The notes: generated from the letters alone by a model not told the origin. 64,000 bases of DNA from Gemmatimonadaceae bacterium (GCA_025934775.1 JAICWO010000007.1:207816-271815); one strand, 5' to 3'. Numbered from the stretch's first letter, positions 38,585-48,305 are shown. Program-made: numbers and translations.

Positions 38585-40374
38585 CAGCCCGTGTTCTCGA
38601 CCTGGTTCGTGATCGGCACGTGGAGGTAGTGCGCCATGATCTTGGTCGCGAACGTCGCCGACGTGGCGCCCTCGAACGTGACGTTCGGCACCATCACCAC
38701 GACGACGATCTTGGGATCATTGGCCGGCGCCATGCCCGCGAACCACGCGTAATAGAGCGGCTTGCCGTTCTTGTCGTAGCGCATCGTCTGCGCGGTGCCG
38801 GTCTTGCCGGCGACGGTCACGCCCTTGATCGCCGCACCGGCGGCGGTGCCGCCCGCCGCGACGACGCCCATCATCGCCTGGCGGAGCGCCGCCAGCTCGT
38901 CCGGCGCGAGCCGGATGGCCGCCGTCCGCTCCGGCTTCCCGCGCTTGATCATCGGCGTGGGCTCGCTGCCGTCGGTCGCGAGGGCGCTGTAGAATCGCGC
39001 CATGTTGATGACGGTCTGCGAGTTCTCCCCCTGGCCGATCGCCAGATTCAGCTCCGTCGAACCGGCCGTCCAGCCGCGCGGGCCGTACTTCTGATTGAAG
39101 TAGTCGATGGTGGACGGGAAGATGGGCTTGTTCTCTTCCGGCAAGTCGATACCACTTCTCTTATCAAACCCCAATGACACGCCGCCGGCGACGAGCCGGC
39201 TGAGCGTGATCTTCTGGCCCAACTGATAGAAGTAGACGTCACACGACTGCTCGATCGCTCCAGCGAGGTTCAGGCTCCCGTGGCCGTCTTTTTTCCAGCA
39301 GTGCCAGACCCGATTACCAAAGTAGTAAAATCCGGTGCACGGCTCCGGCATGCGCGAGTCCATCGTGATCAGGCTGTCCTCGAGGCCGATCACCGCCGTC
39401 GCAAGCTTGAACGTGGACCCGGGCGGCTGCTCCGCCTGGAGCGCCTTGTTGTAGAGCGGCTGGCGCGGATCGGTGCGAAGCGAGTCATAGTAGGCCTGCG
39501 ACACGCCACCCACGAACCGGTTCGGGTCAATCGACGGGGAGCTGTAGAGCGCCAACACCTCGCCCGTCTGCGGCACCATCGCGACCACGGCGCCGGAGAG
39601 TGTGTCGCCAAAGAGCGAATTGATGTACTCCTGCAGATCGAGATCGATGTTCGTGTACAGCGGCGGTCCTTCCGCGGGCGTGATCGCCTCGCGCACGCGG
39701 CCGTTCCGGACCACGCGATTGTGAGCGTCCACTTCGACGAACTGCACGCCTTCGCGGCCGCGGAGCTCCTTCTCGTACTCCTTCTCCAATCCTTGTTTGC
39801 CGACGAACTGACCCGGCTTGTAGCCGTCCGACGCCATCTTCGCGAGCTCGGCTTCATTGATCTCGCTGATGTACCCGGAGAACGCGCCCACCGCTTCCCC
39901 GTCGGGATAGATCCGTTTCGGCGCCGACTGGATGATGAGACTCGGAAAATCCATGTGGTGCTCTTCGAGCACCGACACCACGTCGAACGATGCGTCCGGG
40001 ATGATCACCGTGGGCCGCGTGTGGTCGCGACGGAAGCGCTTGATCGCATCCTGCAGGTCGTGATCGGTGAGCTGGATCGTGCCGCGCAGACGCGTGAGCG
40101 TGGCGCGGAGCGAGTCCTCGCGCTGCACGAGCAGCGCGACCGAGTAGCCGACGACGTTCTCCGCGATCGGCTTGTTGTTGCGATCGAGAATCTTGCCGCG
40201 CGGCGCCGGCGTCGGAATCTGCCGGAGGTGGTTCTCCTCGGATTGGAGCAGCGCGTCCTGGTTGTGCACCACCTGCGCGCGGAAGAACGCGCTGAGCAGA
40301 AAGAGCAGCACGCCGCAGCACAACAGGCTGGCGGCCCGTCCACGACGGACGATGTCGTTCGGATGAAAGCTCAC
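38584..40374 (-). CDS. mrdA: Penicillin-binding protein 2 (elongasome transpeptidase)
   Basis: A 596-residue class B PBP with an N-terminal membrane anchor (about 15-33), a pedestal domain and a transpeptidase domain. Active-site motifs are Ser320-T-F-Lys323, SCD at 377-379 and KTG at 524-526. It cross-links peptidoglycan with RodA during elongation. GTG 40374 overlaps the mreD stop as GTGA, so the pair is coupled. Confidence 0.95.
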   Translation of the reverse strand: MSFHPNDIVRRGRAASLLCCGVLLFLLSAFFRAQVVHNQDALLQSEENHLRQIPTPAPRGKILDRNNKPIAENVVGYSVALLVQREDSLRATLTRLRGTIQLTDHDLQDAIKRFRRDHTRPTVIIPDASFDVVSVLEEHHMDFPSLIIQSAPKRIYPDGEAVGAFSGYISEINEAELAKMASDGYKPGQFVGKQGLEKEYEKELRGREGVQFVEVDAHNRVVRNGRVREAITPAEGPPLYTNIDLDLQEYINSLFGDTLSGAVVAMVPQTGEVLALYSSPSIDPNRFVGGVSQAYYDSLRTDPRQPLYNKALQAEQPPGSTFKLATAVIGLEDSLITMDSRMPEPCTGFYYFGNRVWHCWKKDGHGSLNLAGAIEQSCDVYFYQLGQKITLSRLVAGGVSLGFDKRSGIDLPEENKPIFPSTIDYFNQKYGPRGWTAGSTELNLAIGQGENSQTVINMARFYSALATDGSEPTPMIKRGKPERTAAIRLAPDELAALRQAMMGVVAAGGTAAGAAIKGVTVAGKTGTAQTMRYDKNGKPLYYAWFAGMAPANDPKIVVVVMVPNVTFEGATSATFATKIMAHYLHVPITNQVENTG

Positions 40375-40859
40375 GCCGTTCGCACTTCCATCAGCGGTCT
40401 CAGAAGCGACAACGCGATCACGCCGGCCACCGCCGTCACCGCTGCGGAGAGCGGAGACCAGACGAAGAGCTGCATCGCGAGCTCAGCCCCGCCCGTCCGA
40501 TGTCCGACGAGCAGGAAGATCAGATCGAACACCCACTTGGCCACGAACAGGAAAAAGCCGTTCAACACGAGATTGTCCGCGAAGAACACTGCCTTCAACC
40601 ATGATGCCGCGAAGCCGACGATCGACATGGCGAGCGCGGCCGCGCCGAATCCGCTCACGGCGAGCGAGTCCGCCACGAGGCCGAGGAGAAAGCCGTAGAC
40701 CGCGGCGGCCCCTGGCCGCAGCCGCACGGAGCCGAACAGGAGCGCCACGATCAGAAAGTCGATCGATGCGCGCCAACCGAGCAGCGGCCGCAGCGAATAG
40801 TGCAACACGATCAGGATCGCGCAGACGATGATCGTTCGCGCGGCGCTGGTCCAGTTCAT
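40371..40859 (-). CDS. mreD: Rod-shape protein MreD
   Basis: A 162-residue protein made almost entirely of hydrophobic helices (about five), as expected for MreD, an inner-membrane partner of MreC, PBP2 and RodA. Sequence conservation in this family is low, so the call rests on hydrophobicity, length and position between mreC and mrdA. The ATG overlaps the mreC stop as ATGA. Confidence 0.88.
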   Translation of the reverse strand: MNWTSAARTIIVCAILIVLHYSLRPLLGWRASIDFLIVALLFGSVRLRPGAAAVYGFLLGLVADSLAVSGFGAAALAMSIVGFAASWLKAVFFADNLVLNGFFLFVAKWVFDLIFLLVGHRTGGAELAMQLFVWSPLSAAVTAVAGVIALSLLRPLMEVRTA

Positions 40860-42058
40860 TGGCGAGACGTTCGAGTGGTATCAGGGCGAGTCGTATCGCG
40901 ACGAATGTGCAGCGTGTCGCGATGAGGCACGGGTCTCGGGACGGTGGGAACGAGCCCGGGCCGCCGCACACTGTCACGCACGCCCGGTGCCGCCGCGCCC
41001 GGCGCCCCTGCGCCCTGCGCCGCCGCCTGCGCGCGGGCCGCGCTGTCCGCCGCCATTGGCGGCGCGCCCAGCGACCGGCGCACCGAATCGATCGTGGCGC
41101 GGCGCACCGAGTCGAGCGCCGCCTGCCGCGCTTCGGCCTCGAGACGCGCCGCCTCGCGCTGAATCGAATCACCGGCCGCCGCGATCCGCTTGCTCGCCGA
41201 ATCCGCGTTCACCGCCGCGCCCCACACGTTCCCGGTCCCCTGCGTGACGCGCTGCGCGGTGAGCACCAGCACCGAGGTCACGCGCGACGGGAGCACCGCC
41301 GGCCGAATGAGATACGTGCGCGTCCACACCTCGCTCGTCTTGATCTCCTGCACCACCGTGCCAATCGCGATGCCGCGCGGGAACGTGCCGCCAAGTCCCG
41401 AGGTGTAGATCATCGACCCCGGCTTGAGCGTGACGCGCGTGGGAATGCCGTGCAGCTCGAGCATGTACGCGTCGCCGCCGCCGGAGCGCCCCGCGTGCGG
41501 GTACACGATGCCAAACGTCGCGCCGTCGGCCGTCACCGCGCTCGCGCGGAAATCCGCGTCGGTGTAGAGAATCGCGATGCTGATCGACGGATCGGCTTTG
41601 CGAATCGTGCCCACGAGCCCTTCGGGCGCGACCACGGGATCGTACGGCTGGATGCCGGCGCTGCTGCCCGCGGTCAGCGTCATCGACGTGACGACGTCGC
41701 CGGTCGGCACCGCGCTGTTCAGCGCCTCCGCCGGCACGAAGCCCCATTCGAGGCGAGACCCTAGCCCCAGCAGCTTGCGCAGTTGGTCGTTCTCGGTCTC
41801 GAGCGCGGGCACTCTGGTGGCGCGCATCGCGAGCGAATCGGTGAGAATCTGCCGCCGCTGGCTCGAGACCCAGGCGGTCCGCCACCGCTCGGCGCCCTGC
41901 TCGAGCGCGACGAGCGGCGCGACGATGGTCCGGCGAAGCGCGCTCGCGATCGGCTCGCGATTGGCGTCCGGTAGCGCGACCGCGATCAGTGACAAGACGA
42001 CGCAGCCGGCCAGGAGGCCGGCATCGACGCGACTTCCAAGACGTGCCGCGGTTGCCAC
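40856..42058 (-). CDS. mreC: Rod-shape protein MreC with long disordered C-terminal tail
   Basis: A 400-residue protein starting at GTG 42058: one N-terminal transmembrane helix, a coiled coil about 65-95, and the beta-barrel periplasmic domain (TSMTLTAGSSAG, GLVGTIRKADP, VYPHAGRSGG). The last 110 residues are unusual for MreC. They are rich in Ala, Arg, Asp and Pro, with DSVRR three times (LDSVRRATIDSVRR and RDSVRR), and look disordered or helical. MreC links MreB filaments to PBP2. Confidence 0.93.
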   Translation of the reverse strand: MATAARLGSRVDAGLLAGCVVLSLIAVALPDANREPIASALRRTIVAPLVALEQGAERWRTAWVSSQRRQILTDSLAMRATRVPALETENDQLRKLLGLGSRLEWGFVPAEALNSAVPTGDVVTSMTLTAGSSAGIQPYDPVVAPEGLVGTIRKADPSISIAILYTDADFRASAVTADGATFGIVYPHAGRSGGGDAYMLELHGIPTRVTLKPGSMIYTSGLGGTFPRGIAIGTVVQEIKTSEVWTRTYLIRPAVLPSRVTSVLVLTAQRVTQGTGNVWGAAVNADSASKRIAAAGDSIQREAARLEAEARQAALDSVRRATIDSVRRSLGAPPMAADSAARAQAAAQGAGAPGAAAPGVRDSVRRPGLVPTVPRPVPHRDTLHIRRDTTRPDTTRTSRQ

Positions 42059-42073
42059 GATGCCTTCGTTACC

Positions 42074-43114
42074 TCACGCGCTGAGGACGGACCAGTATTT
42101 CTCCTCGTCGTCGAGAATGCGCCCCGTGCCGCGCACCACACAGGTCAGCGGATCTTCGTCGACGTGAATCGGCAGGCTCGTCTCCTGGCTCAGGAGCAGA
42201 TCGAGCCCGCGGATGAGCGCGCCGCCGCCGGTCATCACGATGCCGCGGTCGACGATGTCGCTCGCCAGCTCCGGCGGCGTGATCTCGAGGGCGCGGCGCA
42301 CGGCGTCGACGATCTGCTGGATCGGCTCCTGGATCGCCTCGCGGATCTCGCTCGAGTGCACGCGCACGGTCTTCGGGATGCCCGACACGAGGTCGCGCCC
42401 CTTCACTTCCATCTCGCGCTCTTCGCCCACGGGCGCCGCCGAGCCGATCTGGATCTTGATCTGCTCGGCGGTCGGCTCGCCAATGAGCAAATTATAATTC
42501 TTGCGCATGAATTGGACAATTGACGTATCCAATTCGTCGCCCCCGGTGCGGATCGACGTGTCGCTCACGATGCCCGAGAGCGCGATGACCGCGATCTCGG
42601 TCGTGCCGCCGCCGATGTCGATCACCATGTTCCCCGTCGGCGTCTCCACCGGCAGCCCGACGCCGATCGCCGCCGCCATCGGCTCGGCGACCATGAACAC
42701 TTCCTTGGCCCCCGCGCCGAGCGCCGAGTCGCGCACCGCGCGTTTTTCCACTTCGGTAATACCAGAAGGCACACAGACGATGACCCGCGGCTTCACCTTG
42801 AAGACGTGGTTCTCGATGATGAGCGTGAGAAAATACCGCAGCATCTTCTCGGTCACGTCGAAGTCGGCGATCACGCCGTCCTTCATCGGCCGCACGGCGA
42901 TCACACCGTCGGGCGTGCGCCCGAGCATGCGCTTGGCCTCGAGCCCGACGCCCTTGATCTTCTTGCTCTCGCGGTCGATCGCCACGACCGACGGCTCGTT
43001 CAGGACGATCCCCTCGCCTTTCACGTAGATGAGGGTGTTCGCCGTGCCGAGGTCGACACCAATGGCGTTCGCGGGGAACAATGCCCCCGTTTTCATGAAA
43101 GATGGCCAGCGCAT
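42074..43114 (-). CDS. mreB: Rod-shape actin homologue MreB
   Basis: A 346-residue actin-like ATPase with the phosphate loops [11 protein letters not shown] and [13 protein letters not shown] and the adenosine motif [11 protein letters not shown]. It forms curved filaments that guide side-wall synthesis and is first in mreB-mreC-mreD-mrdA-rodA. Two ATG starts are possible (43114 and 43096), neither with a clear ribosome site; the family usually begins about 10 residues before IGVDLG, which fits the inner one slightly better. Confidence 0.95.
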   Translation of the reverse strand: MRWPSFMKTGALFPANAIGVDLGTANTLIYVKGEGIVLNEPSVVAIDRESKKIKGVGLEAKRMLGRTPDGVIAVRPMKDGVIADFDVTEKMLRYFLTLIIENHVFKVKPRVIVCVPSGITEVEKRAVRDSALGAGAKEVFMVAEPMAAAIGVGLPVETPTGNMVIDIGGGTTEIAVIALSGIVSDTSIRTGGDELDTSIVQFMRKNYNLLIGEPTAEQIKIQIGSAAPVGEEREMEVKGRDLVSGIPKTVRVHSSEIREAIQEPIQQIVDAVRRALEITPPELASDIVDRGIVMTGGGALIRGLDLLLSQETSLPIHVDEDPLTCVVRGTGRILDDEEKYWSVLSA

Positions 43115-43186
43115 CCAGTCTTGGGAGTCGTCTTCGAGCTGTCGTTCCGGCGCGTCCTCGCGCGTCCACCCCGGCGGACAGCGGTT

Positions 43187-43215
43187 AAACTAAAGATCCA
43201 AGGTCGTGACTACAA
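43187..43215 (-). promoter_or_regulatory. Possible promoter of the mre operon
   Basis: On the minus strand TTGTAG (43215-43210), a 17-nt spacer and TAGTTT (43192-43187) lie about 73 nt before the first mreB ATG. The -35 is poor, but spacing and the -10 agree with the pattern seen elsewhere in the window. Confidence 0.45.
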
Positions 43216-43298
43216 GATATTGAGGCGCCGTAACCTACGATATTCGCACGGTCGCCGGCGCACATGACCCGCGAGCCGGTCCGTCGTGGCCTTGCAGC

Positions 43299-43327
43299 AA
43301 AACGGGGCGCCGCTCTGAGCGCCCCGC
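43299..43327 (-). terminator. Rho-independent terminator after ald
   Basis: On the minus strand GGGGCGC (43325-43319) pairs with GCGCCCC (43310-43304) and is followed by GTTTTG. It lies about 53 nt after the ald stop codon and separates ald from the mre operon. Confidence 0.8.
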
Positions 43328-43379
43328 ATCACTAACGCACCAGCCGTTCCCTGGTCACGTTCCGTACCGTTCACTCGAC

Positions 43380-44495
43380 TCACTCCACGAACTTCGCGGG
43401 ATCCTCGTACGTCATTCCGAACGCTTCGGCGACCCCGGGATACGTCACGCGTCCCTCGGTCATGTTCAGCCCCTTGAGCAGCGCCGGATTCTCCCGCAGC
43501 GCCCGCTTCCACCCCTTGTTCGCGAGCTGCATCGCGTACGGGAGCGTTGCATTGGTGAGCGCGAGCGTCGACGTGCGCGGAACGCCGCCCGGCATGTTCG
43601 CGACGCCATAGTGAATGATCCCGTCGACTACGTACGTGGGGTTCTCGTGCGTGGTCGCGTGAATCGTCTCCACGCAGCCGCCCTGATCGATCGCGACGTC
43701 CGCGATCACGGAGCCGGGCTGCATCAGCTTGAGATCCTCGCGGCGCACGAGCTTCGGCGCTTTGGCGCCTGGAATCAACACCGCGCCGACGACGAGATCC
43801 GCCGTCTCGATCTGCTCGAGAATGTTGTGGCGGTTCGAGTAGATCATCACCACGTTGGCCGGCATCACGTCGGAGAGATAGCGCAGCCGCTCGAGCGAGA
43901 GATCGAGGATCGTGACCTTGGCGCCCATGCCGGCCGCCATCTTCGCGGCGTTGATACCGACGATGCCGCCGCCGAGGATCACGACCTTGGCCGGTGCCAC
44001 GCCGGGCACGCCGCCCAACAGCACGCCGCGGCCGCCGTACAACTTCTCCAGGTATTTCGCGCCTTCCTGCACGGCCATGCGCCCCGCCACTTCGGACATT
44101 GGTGTGAGAAGCGGCAGCTCGCGCGACGGGAGCTCCACCGTCTCGTACGCCACGCACGTGGCGCCGCTCGCCATGTGCGCCTTCGTCAGCTTCTCGTCCG
44201 CCGCGAAATGGAAGTACGTGAAGATGAGCTGACCGCGCCGCATGTGCGGCCACTCCTTCTCGATCGGCTCCTTCACCTTCATGATCATGTCGCTGTCCTT
44301 CCACACCGTCGCGGCATCGGGCGCGATCTTGGCGCCAACCGCGGAATACGCTTCATCCGGAAAGCCGCTGCCCAGGCCTGCTCCGGTTTCCATCAGAACG
44401 GAATGTCCGGCGCCGATCAGCGCTTCAGCACCTGCCGGTACGAGCGCAATCCGGTTCTCGTTCGTTTTGATTTCCTTGGGGACGCCGATCTTCAT
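43380..44495 (-). CDS. ald: Alanine dehydrogenase
   Basis: A 371-residue NAD-dependent enzyme that interconverts alanine with pyruvate plus ammonia. MKIGVPKEIKTNENR is the family start, and Lys75 and His96 match the known pyruvate-binding and catalytic residues. The nucleotide fold shows VVILGGGIVGINAA, and ADVAIDQGG carries the catalytic Asp near 269. ATG 44495 is chosen at the start of homology. It ends at its own terminator and appears to be a single-gene unit. Confidence 0.95.
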   Translation of the reverse strand: MKIGVPKEIKTNENRIALVPAGAEALIGAGHSVLMETGAGLGSGFPDEAYSAVGAKIAPDAATVWKDSDMIMKVKEPIEKEWPHMRRGQLIFTYFHFAADEKLTKAHMASGATCVAYETVELPSRELPLLTPMSEVAGRMAVQEGAKYLEKLYGGRGVLLGGVPGVAPAKVVILGGGIVGINAAKMAAGMGAKVTILDLSLERLRYLSDVMPANVVMIYSNRHNILEQIETADLVVGAVLIPGAKAPKLVRREDLKLMQPGSVIADVAIDQGGCVETIHATTHENPTYVVDGIIHYGVANMPGGVPRTSTLALTNATLPYAMQLANKGWKRALRENPALLKGLNMTEGRVTYPGVAEAFGMTYEDPAKFVE

Positions 44496-44745
44496 TGTCG
44501 GGTGAATGGCTGAGTGTTGGTGTGCCTGCAATCGCGCTTGGAAAGTAATCGATCCCTGGACGGCTCGGGCGCCGAGACCGTCTGGTACCGCGATTCACCG
44601 CGGAGTGCGCGGCGGTCGCGGAGGAAAAGGCAAAAGCGGGTCTGTGGCTCCATATCGCAGCTCGATCGGCGCACCCCCGCACCGCCACCGCTTTTCCCTC
44701 CGCGCTCCCTGCGTCCCCCGCGGTCGAATGGAATCTGCGGCCCGG
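44496..44745. repeat. Intergenic region with a large imperfect inverted repeat
   Basis: The 250 bases between the M16 peptidase and ald contain two long arms, 44597-44629 and 44691-44724. Both begin or end in ACCGCGG/CCGCGGT and carry GCGGAGG(G)AAAAG. They are imperfect reverse complements about 33 bases long around a 61-base centre. GATTC/GAATC-like ends flank them. It looks like a dispersed repeat unit rather than a gene. No promoter for ald could be fixed in it. Confidence 0.65.
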
Positions 44746-45987
44746 CTACTCCGGCGCCTGCGGCCCGAGGCTCAACACCGACATCTGATCCGGATCGAAG
44801 AACTCCCGCGCGACGCGCGCGACGTCATCATCGGTGATCGCGTCGATCAGTACGAGCAGCTCGTCAAGGGTGCGGAACGGTTCGCCATACAGCTCCACCG
44901 ACGCCGCGCGATACATCCGCGACGACACGCTCTCGAGCGAGAGCGTCACCTGGCCTTTGAGCTGCTGCCGTCCCATCGCGATCTCGCTGCTCGGAAGTCC
45001 CTCCTCGACGACGCGGCGCAGCTCGTCGCGAATGGCGTCGAGCGCCGCACCGGCCGACTCCGGGGCGGTCGCCACGTACACGCCGTGCAATCCGCTGTCG
45101 GCGTGAAAGGATTGGTATGTGTACACGTTGTACGCGAGCCCGAGCTCCTCGCGCACACGCTGGAAGAGCCGCGAGCTCATCCCGCCGCCCAGGAGCATGC
45201 TCAGAAGCAACAGCGGAAAGCGGCAGGGATCTCCATGCGGCACCGCTTCCGTGCCCATCACCACGTGCGTCTGCGCCCCTTCGCGCGCCACGTACCGACT
45301 CGCCGGCGGCAGGACCACCGGCGCGGGCGAGACTAGCGGCGTCGCATCGCGGGGCGCCGCATCGACCCAGCCGGTCTTCGCGAGCACGTCGAGCAGGCGC
45401 TCGTGCTCCACGTTGCCGGCGGCGGCGATCACGAGATGGCCCGGATGATACGCGCGATCGTGCAGCGTCCGCAGATCCTTCACGCCCAGCTTGGAGACGG
45501 TCTCGCGCGTCCCGAGGATCGAGTAGCCATAGGGATGCGGCCCCCAGAGCAGCTCGTTGTGCAGCTCGAACACGAGATCGTCCGGCGTGTCCTCCACCAT
45601 GCCGATCTCCTCGAGAATCACTTTCCGCTCGAGCGCGAGATCCGATTCGCGCAGCGTGGGACGAAACACGATGTCGCCGATGACGTCCGCCGCCTCGAGC
45701 AAATGCTCATCGAGCACGCGGCCCTGATAGACCGTGTGCTCGCGAGACGTGTACGCATCGAGTGAGCCGCCGAGCGCCTCGAGCGACAGCGCGATCTCGT
45801 GTGCGCTGCGGCGATCCGTGCCCTTGAACACCATGTGCTCGAGCAGATGCGACACACCCATGCGCTCGGGTGACTCGTGGAGCGATGCCGCGCGCACCCA
45901 CGCCCCAAACGAAACCGACCGTACTCCCGGCATGTGCTCCGAGAGTACGGTCAGGCCGTTCGCAAGGACGGTTCGATGCAGCGTCAC
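44746..45987 (-). CDS. M16-family zinc peptidase (processing-peptidase-like)
   Basis: A 413-residue protein with the inverted zinc motif His47-L-L-Glu50-His51 (HLLEH) and a second-ligand region EEIGMVEDTPDD about 76 residues later. The C-terminal half has the R/Y-pair region SSRLFQRVREELGLAYNVY. This single-chain length is typical of bacterial homologues that often follow pnp. GTG 45987 overlaps the pnp stop as GTGA. Its substrates are not known from sequence. Confidence 0.92.
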   Translation of the reverse strand: MTLHRTVLANGLTVLSEHMPGVRSVSFGAWVRAASLHESPERMGVSHLLEHMVFKGTDRRSAHEIALSLEALGGSLDAYTSREHTVYQGRVLDEHLLEAADVIGDIVFRPTLRESDLALERKVILEEIGMVEDTPDDLVFELHNELLWGPHPYGYSILGTRETVSKLGVKDLRTLHDRAYHPGHLVIAAAGNVEHERLLDVLAKTGWVDAAPRDATPLVSPAPVVLPPASRYVAREGAQTHVVMGTEAVPHGDPCRFPLLLLSMLLGGGMSSRLFQRVREELGLAYNVYTYQSFHADSGLHGVYVATAPESAGAALDAIRDELRRVVEEGLPSSEIAMGRQQLKGQVTLSLESVSSRMYRAASVELYGEPFRTLDELLVLIDAITDDDVARVAREFFDPDQMSVLSLGPQAPE

Positions 45988-48224
45988 TCGCGGTGCGAGC
46001 GCTCGCCACCGCGCCCGCTGCCGCGGCGCGGACGTCCGCCGCGATCACCGCGATCACCGCGGTCGCCGCCTTCGCGACGCGGCCGCTCGCCGCCTTCGCC
46101 GCCGCCGTTCGGGTCCGGCTCGGGCATCCCTTCAGGCCGCGGCGTCAGCGCCTTCATCGAGAGGCGCAGGCGGCCACGCTCGTCGCGATCGATGAGCTTG
46201 ACCTTCACGCGGTCGCCCTTCTTCACCACGTCCTCGGTCTTCTCGGTGCGCTCATGGCGCATCTCCGAGATGTGCACGAGTCCTTCGGTGCCGGGCATGA
46301 TCTCCACGAACGCGCCGAACGGCGTGGTGGTCTTCACCACGCCCTCGTACGTCTCGCCGACCACCGGCTCGGCGGTGAGCGCCTGCACCATCTGGCGCGC
46401 GCGCTCCATCGACTCGCCGCCGACGGCCGCGATCGTCACCAGGCCGGAGTCGTCGACGGTGAGCTCGGCGCCCGTTTCGTCCTGAATGCCGCGGATCGTC
46501 TTGCCCTTCGGACCAATCAGGTCGCCGATCTTTTCGGGGCTGATGTTCATTGTCACGATGCGCGGCGCCCACGGCGAGAGATCGCTACGCACTTCCGGCA
46601 GCGCCTTGTCCATCTCGCCGAGAATGTGCATGCGGCCTTCCTTTGCCTGCGCCAGCGCTTCGGACATGATCTTGAGGTCGAGCCCCTCGATCTTGATGTC
46701 CATCTGGATCGACGTGATGCCGTTCCGCGTGCCGGCGACCTTGAAGTCCATGTCGCCCAGGTGATCCTCGGTGCCGAGGATGTCGGTGAGGATCGCGTAC
46801 TTCTTCCCTTCCTTGATCAGGCCCATCGCCACGCCGGCGACGGCGCCGCGAATCGGGACGCCGGCGTCGAAGCACGACAGCGACGCGCCGCATACGCTGG
46901 CCATGGACGACGAGCCGTTCGACTCGAGGACGTCGGACACGATGCGAATCGTGTACGGGAATTCCTCGAACGCCGGCAGCACGCCCTGAATCGCGCGCTC
47001 GGCCAGATTGCCGTGGCCGATCTCGCGGCGCGACGTGCCGCGCATCGGCCGCACTTCGCCCGTGGAGAACGGCGGGAAGTTGTAGTGCAGCATGAACGAC
47101 TTGGAGCCTTCGTTCGGCTCGTTCACAGAATCGTAATGCTGAACGTCGTTCGCGGTGCCGAGCGTCGCGGCGACGAGCGCCTGCGTCTGGCCGCGCGTGA
47201 AGAGCGCCGAGCCGTGGGCCCGCGGCAGCACGCCGACGTCGATCGTGATCGGGCGAACTTCATTGACGCGGCGTCCGTCGACGCGGAGGCCCGTGTCCAG
47301 CACCTGCGAGCGGAGCTGGTTGTACTCCACGTCGCCGAGGAGCTGCTTGATGTCCTTGCCGTTGTCCGGGAACTCGGCGACGAGCTGCTCGGCGATGTCC
47401 TTCTTGGCCTTCTCGACGGCGGCGATGCGGCCGTGCTTGTCCTTCTGATTGAGCGCGTCCTTGATCTTGGCGTTGGCCAGATCGTTCACGCGGGTGTTGA
47501 CGGCATCGGGGACCTGGGGCTTGACCCATTCCATCTTGGCCGGGCGATCCTTGCCGAGCTGCTTGGCCAGCTCCTGCTCCGCCGCGACCAGCTCGCGAAT
47601 GCCCTTCTGGCCGACGGTCAGCGCTTCGACCATGTCTTCTTCAGACACCTCGAGCGCGCCGCCTTCGACCATGTTGATGAAGTCGGAGCCGCCCGCGACG
47701 ATGATCTCCAGATCGCTGTAGGCGAGCTGCTCGAAGGTGGGATTGAGCACCCACTTGTCCTGAATGCGTCCGACGCGGACCGCGGCGACCGGCGTCGTGA
47801 ATGGAATCTTGGAGACGTTCAGCGCGGCCGACGCGGCGACGAGCGCGAGAACGTCTGGCGCGTTCTCCTGGTCCGCGGAGATGACGTAGATGAAGACCTG
47901 GACTTCGTTCTTGAAGCCCTCGGGAAAGAGCGGACGAATCGAGCGATCGACGATGCGCGCCGACAGGATCTCGGCATCGCTCGGACGGCCTTCGCGCTTG
48001 ATGTAGCCGCCGGGAATCTTGCCCGCGGCGTACGTCTTTTCGCGGTATTCGACGAGGAGCGGGAAAAAGTCCAGGGGGCTCTGCGTCTCGCTGACCGTCA
48101 CGGCGGCGAGCACCATCGTCTCGCCGAAGGCGACGAGCGCGGATCCCGCGGCCTGCTTGGCCATGCGGCCCGTCTCGATGACGAGCTTGCGCCCTGCAAA
48201 CGTCTTCTCAACGCGTTGCGTCAT
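45984..48224 (-). CDS. pnp: Polynucleotide phosphorylase with RGD/RGG-rich tail
   Basis: A 746-residue 3'-5' phosphorolytic exoribonuclease. Two RNase PH domains (about 1-220 and 300-540) are joined by a helical linker, followed by KH (IGPKGKTIRGIQDETG) and S1 (GAFVEIMPGTEGLVHISEM) RNA-binding domains. The C-terminal 45 residues are an added Gly/Arg/Asp-rich tail with GDRGDRGDRGG and GRGGERS repeats, likely disordered and able to bind RNA or partners. ATG 48224 matches the family start. Confidence 0.95.
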   Translation of the reverse strand: MTQRVEKTFAGRKLVIETGRMAKQAAGSALVAFGETMVLAAVTVSETQSPLDFFPLLVEYREKTYAAGKIPGGYIKREGRPSDAEILSARIVDRSIRPLFPEGFKNEVQVFIYVISADQENAPDVLALVAASAALNVSKIPFTTPVAAVRVGRIQDKWVLNPTFEQLAYSDLEIIVAGGSDFINMVEGGALEVSEEDMVEALTVGQKGIRELVAAEQELAKQLGKDRPAKMEWVKPQVPDAVNTRVNDLANAKIKDALNQKDKHGRIAAVEKAKKDIAEQLVAEFPDNGKDIKQLLGDVEYNQLRSQVLDTGLRVDGRRVNEVRPITIDVGVLPRAHGSALFTRGQTQALVAATLGTANDVQHYDSVNEPNEGSKSFMLHYNFPPFSTGEVRPMRGTSRREIGHGNLAERAIQGVLPAFEEFPYTIRIVSDVLESNGSSSMASVCGASLSCFDAGVPIRGAVAGVAMGLIKEGKKYAILTDILGTEDHLGDMDFKVAGTRNGITSIQMDIKIEGLDLKIMSEALAQAKEGRMHILGEMDKALPEVRSDLSPWAPRIVTMNISPEKIGDLIGPKGKTIRGIQDETGAELTVDDSGLVTIAAVGGESMERARQMVQALTAEPVVGETYEGVVKTTTPFGAFVEIMPGTEGLVHISEMRHERTEKTEDVVKKGDRVKVKLIDRDERGRLRLSMKALTPRPEGMPEPDPNGGGEGGERPRREGGDRGDRGDRGGRPRRGSGRGGERSHRE

Positions 48225-48241
48225 TGCTTTGTGCCTTGGAA

Positions 48242-48258
48242 AGGCTGTTCGACAGCCT
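48242..48258 (-). promoter_or_regulatory. Stem-loop in the pnp 5' leader
   Basis: AGGCTGT and ACAGCCT form a perfect 7-bp stem around a 3-base loop, 17 nt before the pnp ATG. In enterobacteria PNPase represses its own mRNA after RNase III cuts a leader stem; a similar control here is only suggested by position. Confidence 0.45.
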
Positions 48259-48270
48259 GATGGGGAATAA

Positions 48271-48305
48271 CAAAACGCGCGGGCTGCAACCATTGCGCCC
48301 GCGCG
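48271..48305 (-). terminator. Rho-independent terminator after rpsO
   Basis: On the minus strand CGCGCGGGC (48305-48297) pairs with GCCCGCGCG (48284-48276), followed by TTTTGTT. It begins 19 nt after the rpsO stop and may act as an attenuator between rpsO and pnp. Confidence 0.8.
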
